Positions 1-8,341 of a DNA stretch of 64,000 nt are shown piece after piece; within the stretch, counting starts at the first letter, position 1, and each line of letters begins with the position of its first letter. Source of the stretch: Pseudoalteromonas luteoviolacea NCIMB 1944 (GTDB lineage Bacteria; Pseudomonadota; Gammaproteobacteria; Enterobacterales; Alteromonadaceae); assembly GCF_001625565.1 (NCBI RefSeq), contig NZ_AUXS01000075.1:472082-536081 (forward strand), written 5' to 3'. The notes under the pieces were generated by a model. It did not search any database and was not told where the DNA came from. It was given only the letters and a program-made list of their open reading frames with translations. Both the position numbers and the translations under genes were made by a program.

Positions 1-42
1 GATTGGTTTTAATATGGGAGCTATACAGCTGGGTTAGCTTGC

Positions 43-87
43 ATGTGCGCAAAAAATATCGATATAGCTCCATTTTAATGCGCACAT
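43..87. repeat. Inverted repeat near left edge
   Basis: A perfect 9-bp inverted repeat (ATGTGCGCA at 43-51, TGCGCACAT at 79-87) brackets an AT-rich loop, and the stem can be partly extended by A/T pairs. It lies just beyond the stop of the small peptide gene, so it may be that gene's transcription end or processing hairpin. On the plus strand it is followed by TATTTTTATT, so it could equally end a gene entering from the left. Confidence 0.5.
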
Positions 88-109
88 ATTTTTATTACAC
101 TAAATATAA

Positions 110-301
110 TTAGTGACAGTTACCCGTATAAATACCACATGGTTGGCCTGGACGCTGTTGAGTCCAGCAAACACCATCTGTATTGCACAGATCAACACTC
201 ATCTCAAAGCCACCAGCTACTTGTGGCGTAGCGCCTTTAGGTAGTGCATTTTTAGCTGACGTTAATTTTTTAATGCTTTTTTTATTTAGCTTTAAGTTCA
301 T
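110..301 (-). CDS. Double-glycine leader peptide, putative RiPP/bacteriocin precursor
   Basis: This is a 63-residue peptide. Its basic leader (Lys at 4, 7, 8, 11 and 12) ends in TPQVAGG at residues 25-31, a GG processing site of the kind cut by C39-peptidase ABC exporters. The 32-residue C-terminal part (from FEMSV) holds four cysteines and several Ser/Thr residues, and includes the pieces DGVCW and YTGNCH. The leader style (LNKKSIKKL...LP..TPQVAGG) resembles class I lanthipeptide-like precursors annotated in marine bacteria; that match is from memory. The start is supported by AAGGA 8 nt upstream of ATG. No modification or export gene is visible, but the gene reads toward the left edge, so partners could lie just outside the window. 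Alternatives are an unmodified disulfide-bonded bacteriocin or an orphan precursor. Confidence 0.65.
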   Translation of the reverse strand: MNLKLNKKSIKKLTSAKNALPKGATPQVAGGFEMSVDLCNTDGVCWTQQRPGQPCGIYTGNCH

Positions 302-551
302 AATAAATATCCTTCTTTTTTTGTTTGTACTTACTTCTTAGGTTTATATTTAAGTAATGTCATTATTATTCACCAGGCTGATAGTACGGTGATTCAGCCT
401 TATTACCACTTAAATACTTTATTGGTAAATGTGAATTTAGGTGACATTAATTTATTAATACCATGAAAGGAAAATAAAAGGCAAGCATGTTTTTTAGACT
501 GGCTGAATATCTGTGTGTGGGGCGAAGCAGTGATTGGAAAGAGAGGAAATG

Positions 552-585
552 CCTGTCACCGATACGCATGCGTACAGGTGACAGG
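552..585. terminator. Strong hairpin downstream of TonB receptor
   Basis: A 34-nt inverted repeat: CCTGTCACC pairs with GGTGACAGG, and the loop contains the palindrome TACGCATGCGTA. It sits about 10 nt past the stop of the minus-strand TonB receptor gene. No clear U-run follows, so it may end transcription weakly or protect the 3' end of the mRNA. The rest of 302-595 holds AT-rich sequence upstream of the small peptide gene. Confidence 0.55.
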
Positions 586-595
586 GGGCGTTTAT

Positions 596-3115
596 TTAAA
601 AGCTATATGAGGCTTTAGCATATACAAACCTGCCATCCGTGTTGTAAGCGGAGAAAGCAGAATATGGGAAGATCTGGTTAAAGTTACTAAACCCAATATT
701 ACCAACCGTGTCTTGCGGGTATTGATCAAATAAGTTATTTGCACCAATAGCAAAGCGCCACTGTTCTGAGTACTGATAAGCCACTTCTAAATCGGTGATC
801 CATTTTGCCTCTAGTACTTCGTCTTTTTCGACTGTACTTGAGGAATCTGTTGTTTCACCGTAGCGAGTTGCTTTTAATATCGCAGTCCAGTTTTGATACT
901 GCCATGTTGCAACTAAGTTGAGCTTATCTTGAGGCGTCCCCTCTTCAAAGCGAGCAATTTCTCTACGCGCAAAATATTGGTACTCATCACCTAGTGCAGC
1001 AAGCTCTGCTGGATTGTTTTTGACTCGTGTCACTTCAGTATCGTTTAAGTTAAGTGCCGCACTTACATTAAGACTACCTAAAGTGCTTAGATCAAAGTTG
1101 TAAGTGGCGACGATATCGACACCCTGAGTGCGCGAGTCGATGGCATTTGTAAAGTATCTGACGCGCTGGACATTATGCTCTCCGGCATTGTTTAGAATGC
1201 GTTCGACGGCGTCACCACTTAGGTTCTCTGATAGTACAATTCGGTCGTCTATATCTATGCGATAAGCGTCAAGAGTCAAACTAAACGCATCATATGTATA
1301 AATAAAACCAGCAGTCATGTTTACGGATTCTTCTGCATCTAGAGGGCGTGCGCCAAGTGCTTGTGCCGCCGGGGTATCGACTGGGAATAAACCGACTTCA
1401 TTTGGTACACCGTTTTCAAAGACTGTTGCTACTGACTTGTATGATGATTGTGCTAATGAAGGTGCTCGGAACCCTGTGCTGATAGCCCCTCTGAAAGACA
1501 AAGCATCATTGATAGCATAGCGTGTCGCAAGTTTACCCGTTAAGGTAGAACCGAAGTCGCTATAATCTTCATAGCGTGCAGCTGCAATTAGGTTCCAGTC
1601 GGCGTTCAGATACGTATCAAACTCTGTGAATAGTGCAAAGTTATGGCGAGATTCATCAACCGCACTTGCCGGCGAAAAGCCTGCTAAAACCTGTGCGCCG
1701 CCAGCGGCAACAGGAGTGCCATCAGCGTTGAGAACAGTCAGATAAGACGCTTCTTCACCAACCTCAATTTGGTAGGATTCATTGCGGTATTCGCCACCAA
1801 TGGTGATAAATACTTCTTCATACAAACCAAAATCAAAGCTGTTCTTAGCGTCAAAGTTGAGCGTAAGCTGGTCATAAATGAGTGCACCGTTATCAAACTC
1901 GGTCGGGCTCGTTGTGCCCATTGACGTGTTTAAGCTATTGGTGACACCAAAATTGAACTGGTTTCGGCCATAGTTTACGCTGCTGTCTAAATCCCATCCT
2001 GCCAGATGTGATTTTGCGCCAATTGCCAACGCAAAATCATCTACCTTGGTTGTAATTTGTGGCAAGAAGCCATTCGGATAAATTTCGACGACATTTCTTT
2101 TGTCGTTAGCGCGACGGAAAAAGCCGCCCGAGTTACCTTCACGTTCTGAGTAACTGCCAAATGAATAAACAGACAGAGTGTCAGACAGGTCATAACCTGC
2201 GTTGTAAAAGAATGCGACATCTTCAATATCAGCTTTACCAAATCTATGGTTATAACGTTCGGCCTCGAACTCTCTTGGGTCTAAGTTGCCTTGCTCATCT
2301 CTGGCGTACTGCTCTCTTGGGTCAAAACCTGAGCGATTTGAAGGGGCTTTATTACGCGCTTCAGCACTGAGGTGAATATAACCATTTTTGCCTAAAGGTA
2401 GGCCGATGTTACCGCTCAGAGTGCCTGTGTTACCGTCACTTATGCGTCGGTCTTGTGCTAGGTTAAATGCAAGGTCGCCCTGGTCATCTTGATAAGCGCT
2501 TTCAAGTTGTTTTGCACCGGCCATTTGCGTGTCATATTTACCATAGGTAAAGTTTATAGAGCCGCCACTGTCCGCATCTTTCAATACAATGTTGATAACG
2601 CCTGCAATGGCGTCCGAACCGTATTGTGCTGCTGCACCGTCTCTAAGCACTTCAATGCGCTTAATTGCCGCTGTAGGGATCATGTTGAGATCAACCGCTG
2701 ATGAACCTCGTCCGACAGTACCATTGAGGTTTAACAGTGCACTAGAGTGGCGGCGTTTGCCATTGATCAATACTAGTGTGTGATCAGGAGCTAAACCTCT
2801 CAAAACAGCTGGGCGGGCATGATCTGTGCCATCGGCAAGCTGTGAATTTGGAAAGTTAAAACTAGGAATAAGGGTGGTCAGTACTTGGCTTAACTCCAAC
2901 TGACCTGAGCTATTAATTTCGTCCAAGCCGATGATATCGACAGGTACTGTACTTTCGGCAATGCTACGTAAACTGCGTCGAGTTCCTGTTACTTCGATAA
3001 CTTCTGGCTTTAGTTCAGGAGACTGACTTGAAGATGCCTGCGCAGTGATGGTGAAAGCAGGTGCAGAAGCGAGTATCAGGCTAACTGACGCTGCCAAGAA
3101 GCTTGGTTTTAACAT
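596..3115 (-). CDS. TonB-dependent outer-membrane receptor
   Basis: An 839-residue protein with a signal peptide (about residues 1-28, cut near AQA-SS) and an N-terminal TonB box-like stretch followed by VIEVTGTRRS. The plug domain (about 45-185) contains VLRGLAPDHTLVLINGKRR and RIEVLRDGAAAQYGSDAIAGVINI, both classic plug signatures. A long C-terminal 22-strand barrel ends in a terminal Phe (KASYSF). Such receptors import iron chelates, cobalamin, oligosaccharides or peptides with energy from TonB-ExbBD. The large RG/GTGR-style plug resembles receptors for nutrients other than siderophores, but the substrate cannot be read from sequence. I saw no convincing Fur box upstream. The gene is monocistronic by spacing. 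Function class is very secure, substrate unknown. Confidence 0.95.
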   Translation of the reverse strand: MLKPSFLAASVSLILASAPAFTITAQASSSQSPELKPEVIEVTGTRRSLRSIAESTVPVDIIGLDEINSSGQLELSQVLTTLIPSFNFPNSQLADGTDHARPAVLRGLAPDHTLVLINGKRRHSSALLNLNGTVGRGSSAVDLNMIPTAAIKRIEVLRDGAAAQYGSDAIAGVINIVLKDADSGGSINFTYGKYDTQMAGAKQLESAYQDDQGDLAFNLAQDRRISDGNTGTLSGNIGLPLGKNGYIHLSAEARNKAPSNRSGFDPREQYARDEQGNLDPREFEAERYNHRFGKADIEDVAFFYNAGYDLSDTLSVYSFGSYSEREGNSGGFFRRANDKRNVVEIYPNGFLPQITTKVDDFALAIGAKSHLAGWDLDSSVNYGRNQFNFGVTNSLNTSMGTTSPTEFDNGALIYDQLTLNFDAKNSFDFGLYEEVFITIGGEYRNESYQIEVGEEASYLTVLNADGTPVAAGGAQVLAGFSPASAVDESRHNFALFTEFDTYLNADWNLIAAARYEDYSDFGSTLTGKLATRYAINDALSFRGAISTGFRAPSLAQSSYKSVATVFENGVPNEVGLFPVDTPAAQALGARPLDAEESVNMTAGFIYTYDAFSLTLDAYRIDIDDRIVLSENLSGDAVERILNNAGEHNVQRVRYFTNAIDSRTQGVDIVATYNFDLSTLGSLNVSAALNLNDTEVTRVKNNPAELAALGDEYQYFARREIARFEEGTPQDKLNLVATWQYQNWTAILKATRYGETTDSSSTVEKDEVLEAKWITDLEVAYQYSEQWRFAIGANNLFDQYPQDTVGNIGFSNFNQIFPYSAFSAYNTDGRFVYAKASYSF

Positions 3116-3518
3116 GGTATATCCTAGCGAGTTGATTTCGGTGATATGAATAGCTCAATGAATGAGACTGATTGTTCTATGGAGGGGGGATACTAAAGAG
3201 TAATTTATGCGTCGTTAAATTCAATTTTGTTATAGTTTATAACTTCTAACCTTTGGCTATTTTATCAGAAAAACATCGCTACCTACCGCTTTCAAGTTAT
3301 TAATAAAATTAAATATATTAATTTTTTGAGTGCTGTATTTTAACATTCTCAACTTTTTTAAGTTTATGAATAGGATATTTTGCTTGGTTGTTTAGGGTGG
3401 AGTTAGATACACATTGTGCCACATTTTTAGCGGTGGGTTTGGCGTAGCCGCACATTAGCGGCTCGCCTAGAGTCAAAACTTGCGATGGTATGGCATAAAT
3501 GCGCGAGTGCAGGAAGCG
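3116..3518. other. Intergenic region with GC-rich hairpin
   Basis: This 403-bp stretch is the 5' region of the TonB receptor gene and the 3' region of the PspB-like gene. The part next to the receptor is very AT-rich. A GC-rich hairpin occupies 3441-3467 (GGCGTAGCCGC and GCGGCTCGCC with one bulged T, 6-nt loop) without a U-run. I see no gene in it. Confidence 0.5.
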
Positions 3519-3749
3519 CTAAAGGCCTTTGATTTCTTTATCTACTTGGTAGCCTTCATCGGTGACAATTTTTTCTAGCACGGCGACACGGTCTTTTAAT
3601 TGTGCAATTTCGTTCTTTAGTTGGTCGCTCTCTTGTTTATTTAACCCACTTAGTTTATTGGCTTTTAAGTACTTGCTATATAAGTCACTGATAACACCAA
3701 AGCCAACACTCACAAGTACGATTAAAAATACCATTGTAGTACCTGACAT
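3519..3749 (-). CDS. PspB-like small membrane protein
   Basis: A 76-residue protein when started at the ATG at 3749, which has GGAG 9 nt upstream; longer in-frame starts lack this. It has one N-terminal membrane segment (MVFLIVLVSVGFGVISDLY), then a charged helical region with a heptad-like pattern (QLKNEIAQLKDRVAVLEKIVTDE). Size, topology and the leucine-rich C-terminal helix match PspB of the phage-shock envelope stress response, where PspB/PspC sense membrane damage and sequester PspA. The ending VLEKIVTDEGYQVDKEI is typical of PspB-like proteins. No pspA, pspC or pspF lies next to it, so it could be a stand-alone paralogue. Confidence 0.6.
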   Translation of the reverse strand: MSGTTMVFLIVLVSVGFGVISDLYSKYLKANKLSGLNKQESDQLKNEIAQLKDRVAVLEKIVTDEGYQVDKEIKGL

Positions 3750-3883
3750 AAGATCAATCTCCATAACTTGATTAGATTTAATCATAGTTGAATTTTGTGT
3801 TGAGTATAGTGACAAGTGTCAGATTAAATGTAAGAAGAAATGCAGGTTGTGAATTGGATGAATGAAGTAAAAAGTCCCAGAAG

Positions 3884-3916
3884 CTGCTATACCCAAGTTC
3901 ATTTTGGGCATAGCAG
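3884..3916 (-). terminator. Hairpin after queC
   Basis: CTGCTAT-ACCCAA pairs with TTGGG-CATAGCAG across a short loop, 8 nt beyond the queC stop. On the minus strand it is followed about 10 nt later by GACTTTTTAC. Probable queC terminator, though the U-run is displaced. Confidence 0.55.
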
Positions 3917-3923
3917 TTGACGT

Positions 3924-4580
3924 TTATTCGTACGGGAGTGGATCGGTCGCTTTATTTAATTCAAATGCTTCCAAGCGCTCTTGGCACGCGCCACATTTAC
4001 CACATGCTTTTTCACGGCCGTTATAACACGTCCATGTATGGCGATAGTCTAGGCCCATCTTCAAACCATCCGTCAAAATATCAATTTTCGAATTGTTTAA
4101 ATAAGGACATACAATCTCAACTTCGTCATAGTTGGCGATCCGGCAAACATCGTCCATTTTTTTTACAAATTCAGGTCTGCAATCGGGGTAGATAGCATGG
4201 TCACCTGAGTGTGCGCCGTAAAATACTTTGTTAGCTTTCAAAGAAACTGCATAACCAACTGCTAGCGAGAGCAAAATCATATTACGATTTGGCACGATTG
4301 TGCTCTTCATGCTCTCTTCTTCGTAATGGCCTTCTGGCACATCAATGTCATCGGTAAGTGAAGAACCAGCAAGAAGTTGGTTGATTGCAGATATGTCAAC
4401 AATTTTATGTGCTACGTTTAAACTGTCGCAGACACTTTTGGCTACTTCTAACTCTTTGACATGTCGTTGTCCATAGTTAAAAGATAGCGCATAAACCTCA
4501 TGCCCCTCTTGTAGGGCTTTGTTTAGCACGGTGTAAGAATCCATGCCACCAGAATAGATAACAACGACTTTTTCGCTCAT
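3924..4580 (-). CDS. queC: 7-cyano-7-deazaguanine synthase QueC
   Basis: QueC converts 7-carboxy-7-deazaguanine, with ammonia and ATP, to preQ0 in queuosine biosynthesis in the cytosol. The 218-residue protein has the PP-loop ATP-pyrophosphatase motif YSGGMDSYTVL (about residues 9-19), the family stretch FNYGQRHVKELE, and a C-terminal zinc-binding cysteine set (CYNGREKACGKCGACQERL). It ends with the usual R-x-EAF region. Length and all key residues are as expected. It is divergent from queE, which makes the substrate of QueC; the 146-bp gap must hold both promoters. I saw no preQ1 riboswitch in that gap. Confidence 0.97.
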   Translation of the reverse strand: MSEKVVVIYSGGMDSYTVLNKALQEGHEVYALSFNYGQRHVKELEVAKSVCDSLNVAHKIVDISAINQLLAGSSLTDDIDVPEGHYEEESMKSTIVPNRNMILLSLAVGYAVSLKANKVFYGAHSGDHAIYPDCRPEFVKKMDDVCRIANYDEVEIVCPYLNNSKIDILTDGLKMGLDYRHTWTCYNGREKACGKCGACQERLEAFELNKATDPLPYE

Positions 4581-4726
4581 TGGAGATACCTCGGATAAAT
4601 GCCTCAGGTTTTGCCTCGATTTTAATAGAGGTTTGCTTCAGGGCGCGATATACTACACGGCCGCTGAAAAAATGACAATTTTAGCAGGTTATTTTCGCAA
4701 AATATATTGAGTAGTTTGGAGCTGTT

Positions 4727-5392
4727 TTGTACAAAATTAATGAAGTTTTTGAAACCATCCAAGGTGAAGCAAGCTTTACGGGTACCCCGTCTATTTTTGT
4801 TCGCTTACAAGGGTGCCCTGTTGGGTGTGCTTGGTGCGACACAAAGCAAACATGGGATGTGAATCCGACTTATCTAGTGAGTTTGGACAAAACGGTGGAG
4901 AAAAAAGCGGACTCAGAGTGGTGGGCTAATGCCACGCCGCAGGAAATCATGACTCAATTTGAACAGCGAGGTTATACGGCTAAGCATATCGTGATCACCG
5001 GTGGTGAGCCCTGTATGTATGACCTAAATGAGCTGTGTGAGCTATTGCACCAGTCGGGGTACACGACGCAAGTTGAAACCAGCGGTACATTTGAAATTTT
5101 GGTTCCAAAAGAGACTTGGGTCACGGTATCACCGAAAATTAATATGCGTGGTGGATACGATGTACTGACCTCTGCAATGCAAAGAGCGGATGAAATCAAG
5201 CACCCAGTTGCAATGCAAAAACATATTGATGAGTTAGAAGGTTTGTTTGAACAAACAGGGGTTAGGCCTAAACTTATTTACTTACAGCCGATCAGCCAAA
5301 AGGCGAAGGCGACAAAATTAGCCATTGATACCTGTGTTAAGAAAAACTGGCGATTATCGATCCAAGTTCACAAGTATATAGGTATAAATTAA
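4727..5392 (+). CDS. queE: 7-carboxy-7-deazaguanine synthase QueE
   Basis: QueE is a radical-SAM enzyme that turns 6-carboxy-tetrahydropterin into 7-carboxy-7-deazaguanine, the step before QueC. The 221-residue protein shows the substrate/cluster region EVFETIQGEASFTGTPSIFVR, the CxxxCxxC iron-sulfur motif in GCPVGCAWCDTK, and the SAM-binding ITGGEP. The C-terminal PKINMRGG and LQPIS blocks are also family features. The start codon is TTG, supported by GGAG five bases upstream and by alignment to the usual N-terminus YKINEVFETIQGE. It is divergent from queC. Confidence 0.96.
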   Translation: MYKINEVFETIQGEASFTGTPSIFVRLQGCPVGCAWCDTKQTWDVNPTYLVSLDKTVEKKADSEWWANATPQEIMTQFEQRGYTAKHIVITGGEPCMYDLNELCELLHQSGYTTQVETSGTFEILVPKETWVTVSPKINMRGGYDVLTSAMQRADEIKHPVAMQKHIDELEGLFEQTGVRPKLIYLQPISQKAKATKLAIDTCVKKNWRLSIQVHKYIGIN

Positions 5393-5416
5393 AAGCGCTT
5401 CGAGGCGCTTTTAATT
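5391..5416. terminator. Bidirectional terminator between queE and a secreted protein gene
   Basis: AAAAGCGC-TTCGAG-GCGCTTTTA forms a tight hairpin with A-run and T-run on opposite sides, overlapping the queE stop. It can serve queE on the plus strand and the convergent gene ending at 5444 on the minus strand. Confidence 0.8.
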
Positions 5417-5443
5417 TACAAAAAAATGTCAAAAACGGTCATT

Positions 5444-5794
5444 TTATTGTGGGAATGCTTCAATACCTGAAATTGAGCACTTCCACCAACCATTGTGGCT
5501 CGTTTCATTGAAAATGATGCGACCTGAGAAAGACTTTGTTGTCATCATGGTTAGCATCAAAGCGTACAGTTGATCATAGTTAAAGTTTGACTTCTCTAAG
5601 CGTCCGCCTCTGCCATGACTGCATCCAGGCATGCTACCAGCCTGAAACTCCACATACAGGCCATCACCGCCCCTTAAGTAAAATGAAGTTGGGTACAGGT
5701 TATCAATCTTTGGACCAGATGTTGATGCTTGCGCATTTGTCGTAAACAGGGCTGAAGAGGAAACGGCCAAAAGGGCGAAGAAAAGCTTTTTCAT
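5444..5794 (-). CDS. Small secreted protein of unknown function
   Basis: A 116-residue protein with a clear signal peptide (MKKLFFALLAVSSSALFTTNAQA, cut before STSG). The mature part of about 92 residues has two cysteines, in PGCSHGRGG and WWKCSISG, likely forming one disulfide. The pattern (hydrophobic strand, first Cys, a Leu-rich helix YDQLYALMLTMMTTK, strand, second Cys, final Ile-rich strand) matches a common type of small exported proteins in marine gammaproteobacteria whose function is not known to me. ATG is preceded by AAGGAT. It is alone on its strand, ending at the bidirectional terminator shared with queE. Confidence 0.75.
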   Translation of the reverse strand: MKKLFFALLAVSSSALFTTNAQASTSGPKIDNLYPTSFYLRGGDGLYVEFQAGSMPGCSHGRGGRLEKSNFNYDQLYALMLTMMTTKSFSGRIIFNETSHNGWWKCSISGIEAFPQ

Positions 5795-5803
5795 GTTTAA
5801 TCC

Positions 5804-5846
5804 TTTATTTTTATATTTTTATATTTTTATATTTTTTATTTTTATA
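5804..5846. repeat. Tandem TTTTTATA tract upstream of secreted protein gene
   Basis: Four to five near-perfect copies of an 8-bp A/T unit lie 10-50 bp upstream of the minus-strand start at 5794, covering its ribosome-binding region and likely its core promoter. Short tandem tracts here can vary in copy number by slippage and alter expression. They can also simply be AT-rich promoter DNA. Confidence 0.6.
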
Positions 5847-5964
5847 GATATACTAGGTGTGACCTAATATGGGTACATGGTATCAGCCATCTACCGAAAG
5901 TTAAAGTTATAGTCAAAAAATACTGTCAGGTGACACGCGATTGTGTTGGCATGCGGTTCTATGG

Positions 5965-5985
5965 AAGCTCTTTGTTAAAGAGCTT
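5965..5985. terminator. Hairpin after periplasmic binding-protein gene
   Basis: A perfect 9-bp stem (AAGCTCTTT / AAAGAGCTT) with a 3-nt loop, 10 bp beyond the stop of the minus-strand gene at 5995. No U-run follows on the minus strand, so termination is plausible but not certain. Confidence 0.5.
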
Positions 5986-5994
5986 AGAGAAACT

Positions 5995-6897
5995 TTAATA
6001 ACACTCTGAGCTCCCCATTTCAATAATACGCTCAGTCTCGCCACTATTATTAAAAATATAGAGACCTTTGTTGATGTCATTGAGCACTTGCCGCCAGCGA
6101 GGTTTCTTTTTGCTCAATGCGAAGAATAAGTTGTTGTAGCGAAGCGCGGGTTGAACATCTTCAAGAGCTCGCAATAGAGTCACTTTTTCAGATTTGGATA
6201 AGTTAGAGTAACTAACCGTAAAGCGCAGAACTTTTGGATCGCCAATTATGAGGTCGACCCGTTTTCCCACTAATAGCTTAACGAGCTGAAGGTCATCAAC
6301 TGCTTTGACAATGACAAACTCTCCGTTGTCCATCATTGCATCAAATTCAGGGGTATTTTGATACCCTCTTACTACGCCAATGGTAGTGCCCTTAAGCGCA
6401 TTTAAATTTCCTTCAAATGAGTCCCGCTCGCCGCGACGTTTGATAAAACCAATTTCTCCGCCAGGGTAGGCATTGGATAATGCGAGTAACTCACGTCTTG
6501 TTTTCCCCTCATAGTTGTCAGAAGGGGATGCATCTTCAATAAAGTATTCTGGGAACAATATATCTGCTCGACCGGACTCGGCAGCTTTAACAGCTCTTGC
6601 CCAAGGTAAAAATTCGACATACACCGGGTATCCCTGATCAACAAGCAGAGATATAGTAAATTGAAATACCCAGCCTTTATTGCAAAGTTGATCGCCGATA
6701 TAGGGAGGCCAGTCCAGTGTGACCAAATGCAGTTGCTCTTTTGTTGGGTTCTTACTAAACAAGTATCCGTTTTCGTGGGGCGCACCGACAATCATTTGAT
6801 ATTGTCCTGATTTAAAAAAGCCCACTTGTAGACTTGCGCTGGCAGGAGGTGTAAACAGAATGAGATAGCTGATGACAAGGCCTACGACTAATTTCAT
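5995..6897 (-). CDS. Periplasmic solute-binding protein, family 3 type
   Basis: About 300 residues from the ATG at 6897, chosen because AAGGAA lies 9 nt upstream and the result begins with a clean signal peptide (MKLVVGLVISYLILFTPPASA). The mature protein has the SBP_bac_3 pattern: LVTLDWPPYIG (substrate strand), VEFLPWARAVKAAESGRADILF (the 'WxRxxxxxxxGxxD' block), LKGTTIGVVRGYQ, and KRVDLIIGDPKV. Family members bind polar amino acids or serve as orphan sensory proteins. No transporter permease or ATPase adjoins it, so it may be one of the many solitary binding proteins in marine bacteria. Ligand unknown. An upstream in-frame start at 6918 is possible. Confidence 0.8.
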   Translation of the reverse strand: MKLVVGLVISYLILFTPPASASLQVGFFKSGQYQMIVGAPHENGYLFSKNPTKEQLHLVTLDWPPYIGDQLCNKGWVFQFTISLLVDQGYPVYVEFLPWARAVKAAESGRADILFPEYFIEDASPSDNYEGKTRRELLALSNAYPGGEIGFIKRRGERDSFEGNLNALKGTTIGVVRGYQNTPEFDAMMDNGEFVIVKAVDDLQLVKLLVGKRVDLIIGDPKVLRFTVSYSNLSKSEKVTLLRALEDVQPALRYNNLFFALSKKKPRWRQVLNDINKGLYIFNNSGETERIIEMGSSECY

Positions 6898-7147
6898 TTT
6901 ACTAAATTCCTTATGCATATATTTTGCTGCATTCTGGTTTTCCCAAGTCAAATAAACACAGACTGGACTTAAACAGATTTTGTATATTACGGATACCATA
7001 ACTGAGTAACAATATGCTTCAACCACAGCGTTTCAGGAGGTAAACCATCCCGTGGTGGTGAGTTAGCACCCATATTGTCGTTATTTATTTAGTTTAGTAA
7101 GAATATGAGGAAAGGCGAAGGAGATTATCTGGATTATCCGATAGGAA

Positions 7148-7176
7148 ATGAAGGCCCGTTTAAAACCGGCCTTCAT
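7148..7176 (-). terminator. cysK terminator hairpin
   Basis: ATGAAGGCC pairs with GGCCTTCAT around an 11-nt loop, 17 bp beyond the cysK stop, followed on the minus strand by TTTCC. Likely factor-independent terminator with a short U-tract. Confidence 0.6.
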
Positions 7177-7192
7177 AAATATATTTGGCAGT

Positions 7193-8161
7193 TTATTGAA
7201 CTAGTTCTTGATCGCTGAATTCATCTGCGAACATTGGGCTAGATAGGTAACGCTCAGTAGCGCTTGGTAAAATTACCACAATGTTTTTATCTGCGTTTTC
7301 TGGTTTTTCGGCGATACGTTTAGCCGCAACAACTGCTGCACCAGATGAAATACCGACAAGAATACCTTCGTCTTTCATTAGCTGATGTGCCATTGCGATA
7401 GCATCTTCGTTTGATACTTGCTCTGCACCGTCAATGAGTTCTAAATCTAGGTTACCCGGGATAAAGCCTGCGCCGATACCTTGGATTTTGTGCGGGCCTG
7501 GTTTAACCTCTTCGCCTGCAAGCGTTTGAGAGATAACTGGAGAGTCACTAGGCTCTACAGCAATTGATTTAACATCAAGGCCTTTTTCTTGTTTCAAGAA
7601 ACGGCTTACACCTGAGATTGTACCACCTGTGCCAACACCTGCTACGAAGTAGTCGATATTACCTTCAAGTGCGTCAAAGATCTCAGGACCTGTTGTTTCA
7701 AAGTGAATTTTAGGGTTTGCTGGGTTTTCAAACTGCTGTAAAAGAACATACTTTTGAGGGTCGCTTTCAAGAATTTCGTTAGCTTTCTCGATAGCGCCTT
7801 TCATGCCTTTTGCACCTTCAGTCAGTACTAAGTTTGCGCCTAGTGCTTTAAGTAACTTACGACGCTCAAGACTCATTGTATTTGGCATAGTTAAAGTGAG
7901 TTTGTAGCCACGTGATGCTGCAACAAATGCAAGGGCGATACCTGTATTACCTGAAGTTGGCTCGATTAGCTCTTTACCATCTCCTAATAGGCCTTGTTTT
8001 TCAGCTTCCCAAATCATAGAAGCACCAATGCGACATTTTACGCTAAAGCTCGGGTTGCGAGATTCAACTTTGGCGTATACGTTGCCGCCAGTTACTCGAT
8101 TTAGTTTAACAATTGGAGTTTGGCCTATTGCTAGGCTGTTATCTGAAAATACTTTAGACAT
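7193..8161 (-). CDS. cysK: Cysteine synthase A (O-acetylserine sulfhydrylase)
   Basis: CysK makes L-cysteine from O-acetylserine and sulfide with pyridoxal phosphate. From the ATG at 8161 (AAGGGAAC six bases upstream) the protein has 322 residues, the usual length. The PLP lysine is Lys42 in NPSFSVKCRIGA. The phosphate-binding and substrate loops PTSGNTGIALAF and GVGTGGTISGV, and the C-terminal GISSGAAVVAA, are all intact. The stretch NPSFSVKCRIGA is the CysK rather than CysM form. It is a single-gene unit with its own terminator. CysB-type control is likely from the family, but no site was identified. Confidence 0.96.
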   Translation of the reverse strand: MSKVFSDNSLAIGQTPIVKLNRVTGGNVYAKVESRNPSFSVKCRIGASMIWEAEKQGLLGDGKELIEPTSGNTGIALAFVAASRGYKLTLTMPNTMSLERRKLLKALGANLVLTEGAKGMKGAIEKANEILESDPQKYVLLQQFENPANPKIHFETTGPEIFDALEGNIDYFVAGVGTGGTISGVSRFLKQEKGLDVKSIAVEPSDSPVISQTLAGEEVKPGPHKIQGIGAGFIPGNLDLELIDGAEQVSNEDAIAMAHQLMKDEGILVGISSGAAVVAAKRIAEKPENADKNIVVILPSATERYLSSPMFADEFSDQELVQ

Positions 8162-8306
8162 AAATGTTCCCTTGAATGAGCTTAGGACTATTGTGTATAA
8201 CACTTAATATAGCCACACTTTACTGATCCTGTAGCAAAACAAGAAGTAAAGAATGGCTATATGATATATTAAAAAAGCTTATAGCTATAACGAATAAAAA
8301 ATACAC

Positions 8307-8331
8307 TGCTAATTACTTTGGGTAATTAGCA
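8307..8331 (-). terminator. Terminator of the CBM9-like protein gene
   Basis: A perfect 10-bp stem (TGCTAATTAC / GTAATTAGCA, 5-nt loop) just past the stop at 8342. On the minus strand it is followed by GTGTATTTTTTATT, a good U-run. Confidence 0.75.
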
Positions 8332-8341
8332 AGGCTTTTCA

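Noticed and set aside
43..87. Integron attC site
   Set aside because: The hairpin lacks the RYYYAAC/GTTRRRY core boxes expected of attC.
3116..3300. Fur box upstream of the TonB receptor
   Set aside because: No convincing GATAATGATAATCATTATC-like match was seen in the AT-rich stretch.
4581..4726. preQ1 riboswitch between queC and queE
   Set aside because: No recognisable preQ1 aptamer pattern was seen in the short divergent gap.
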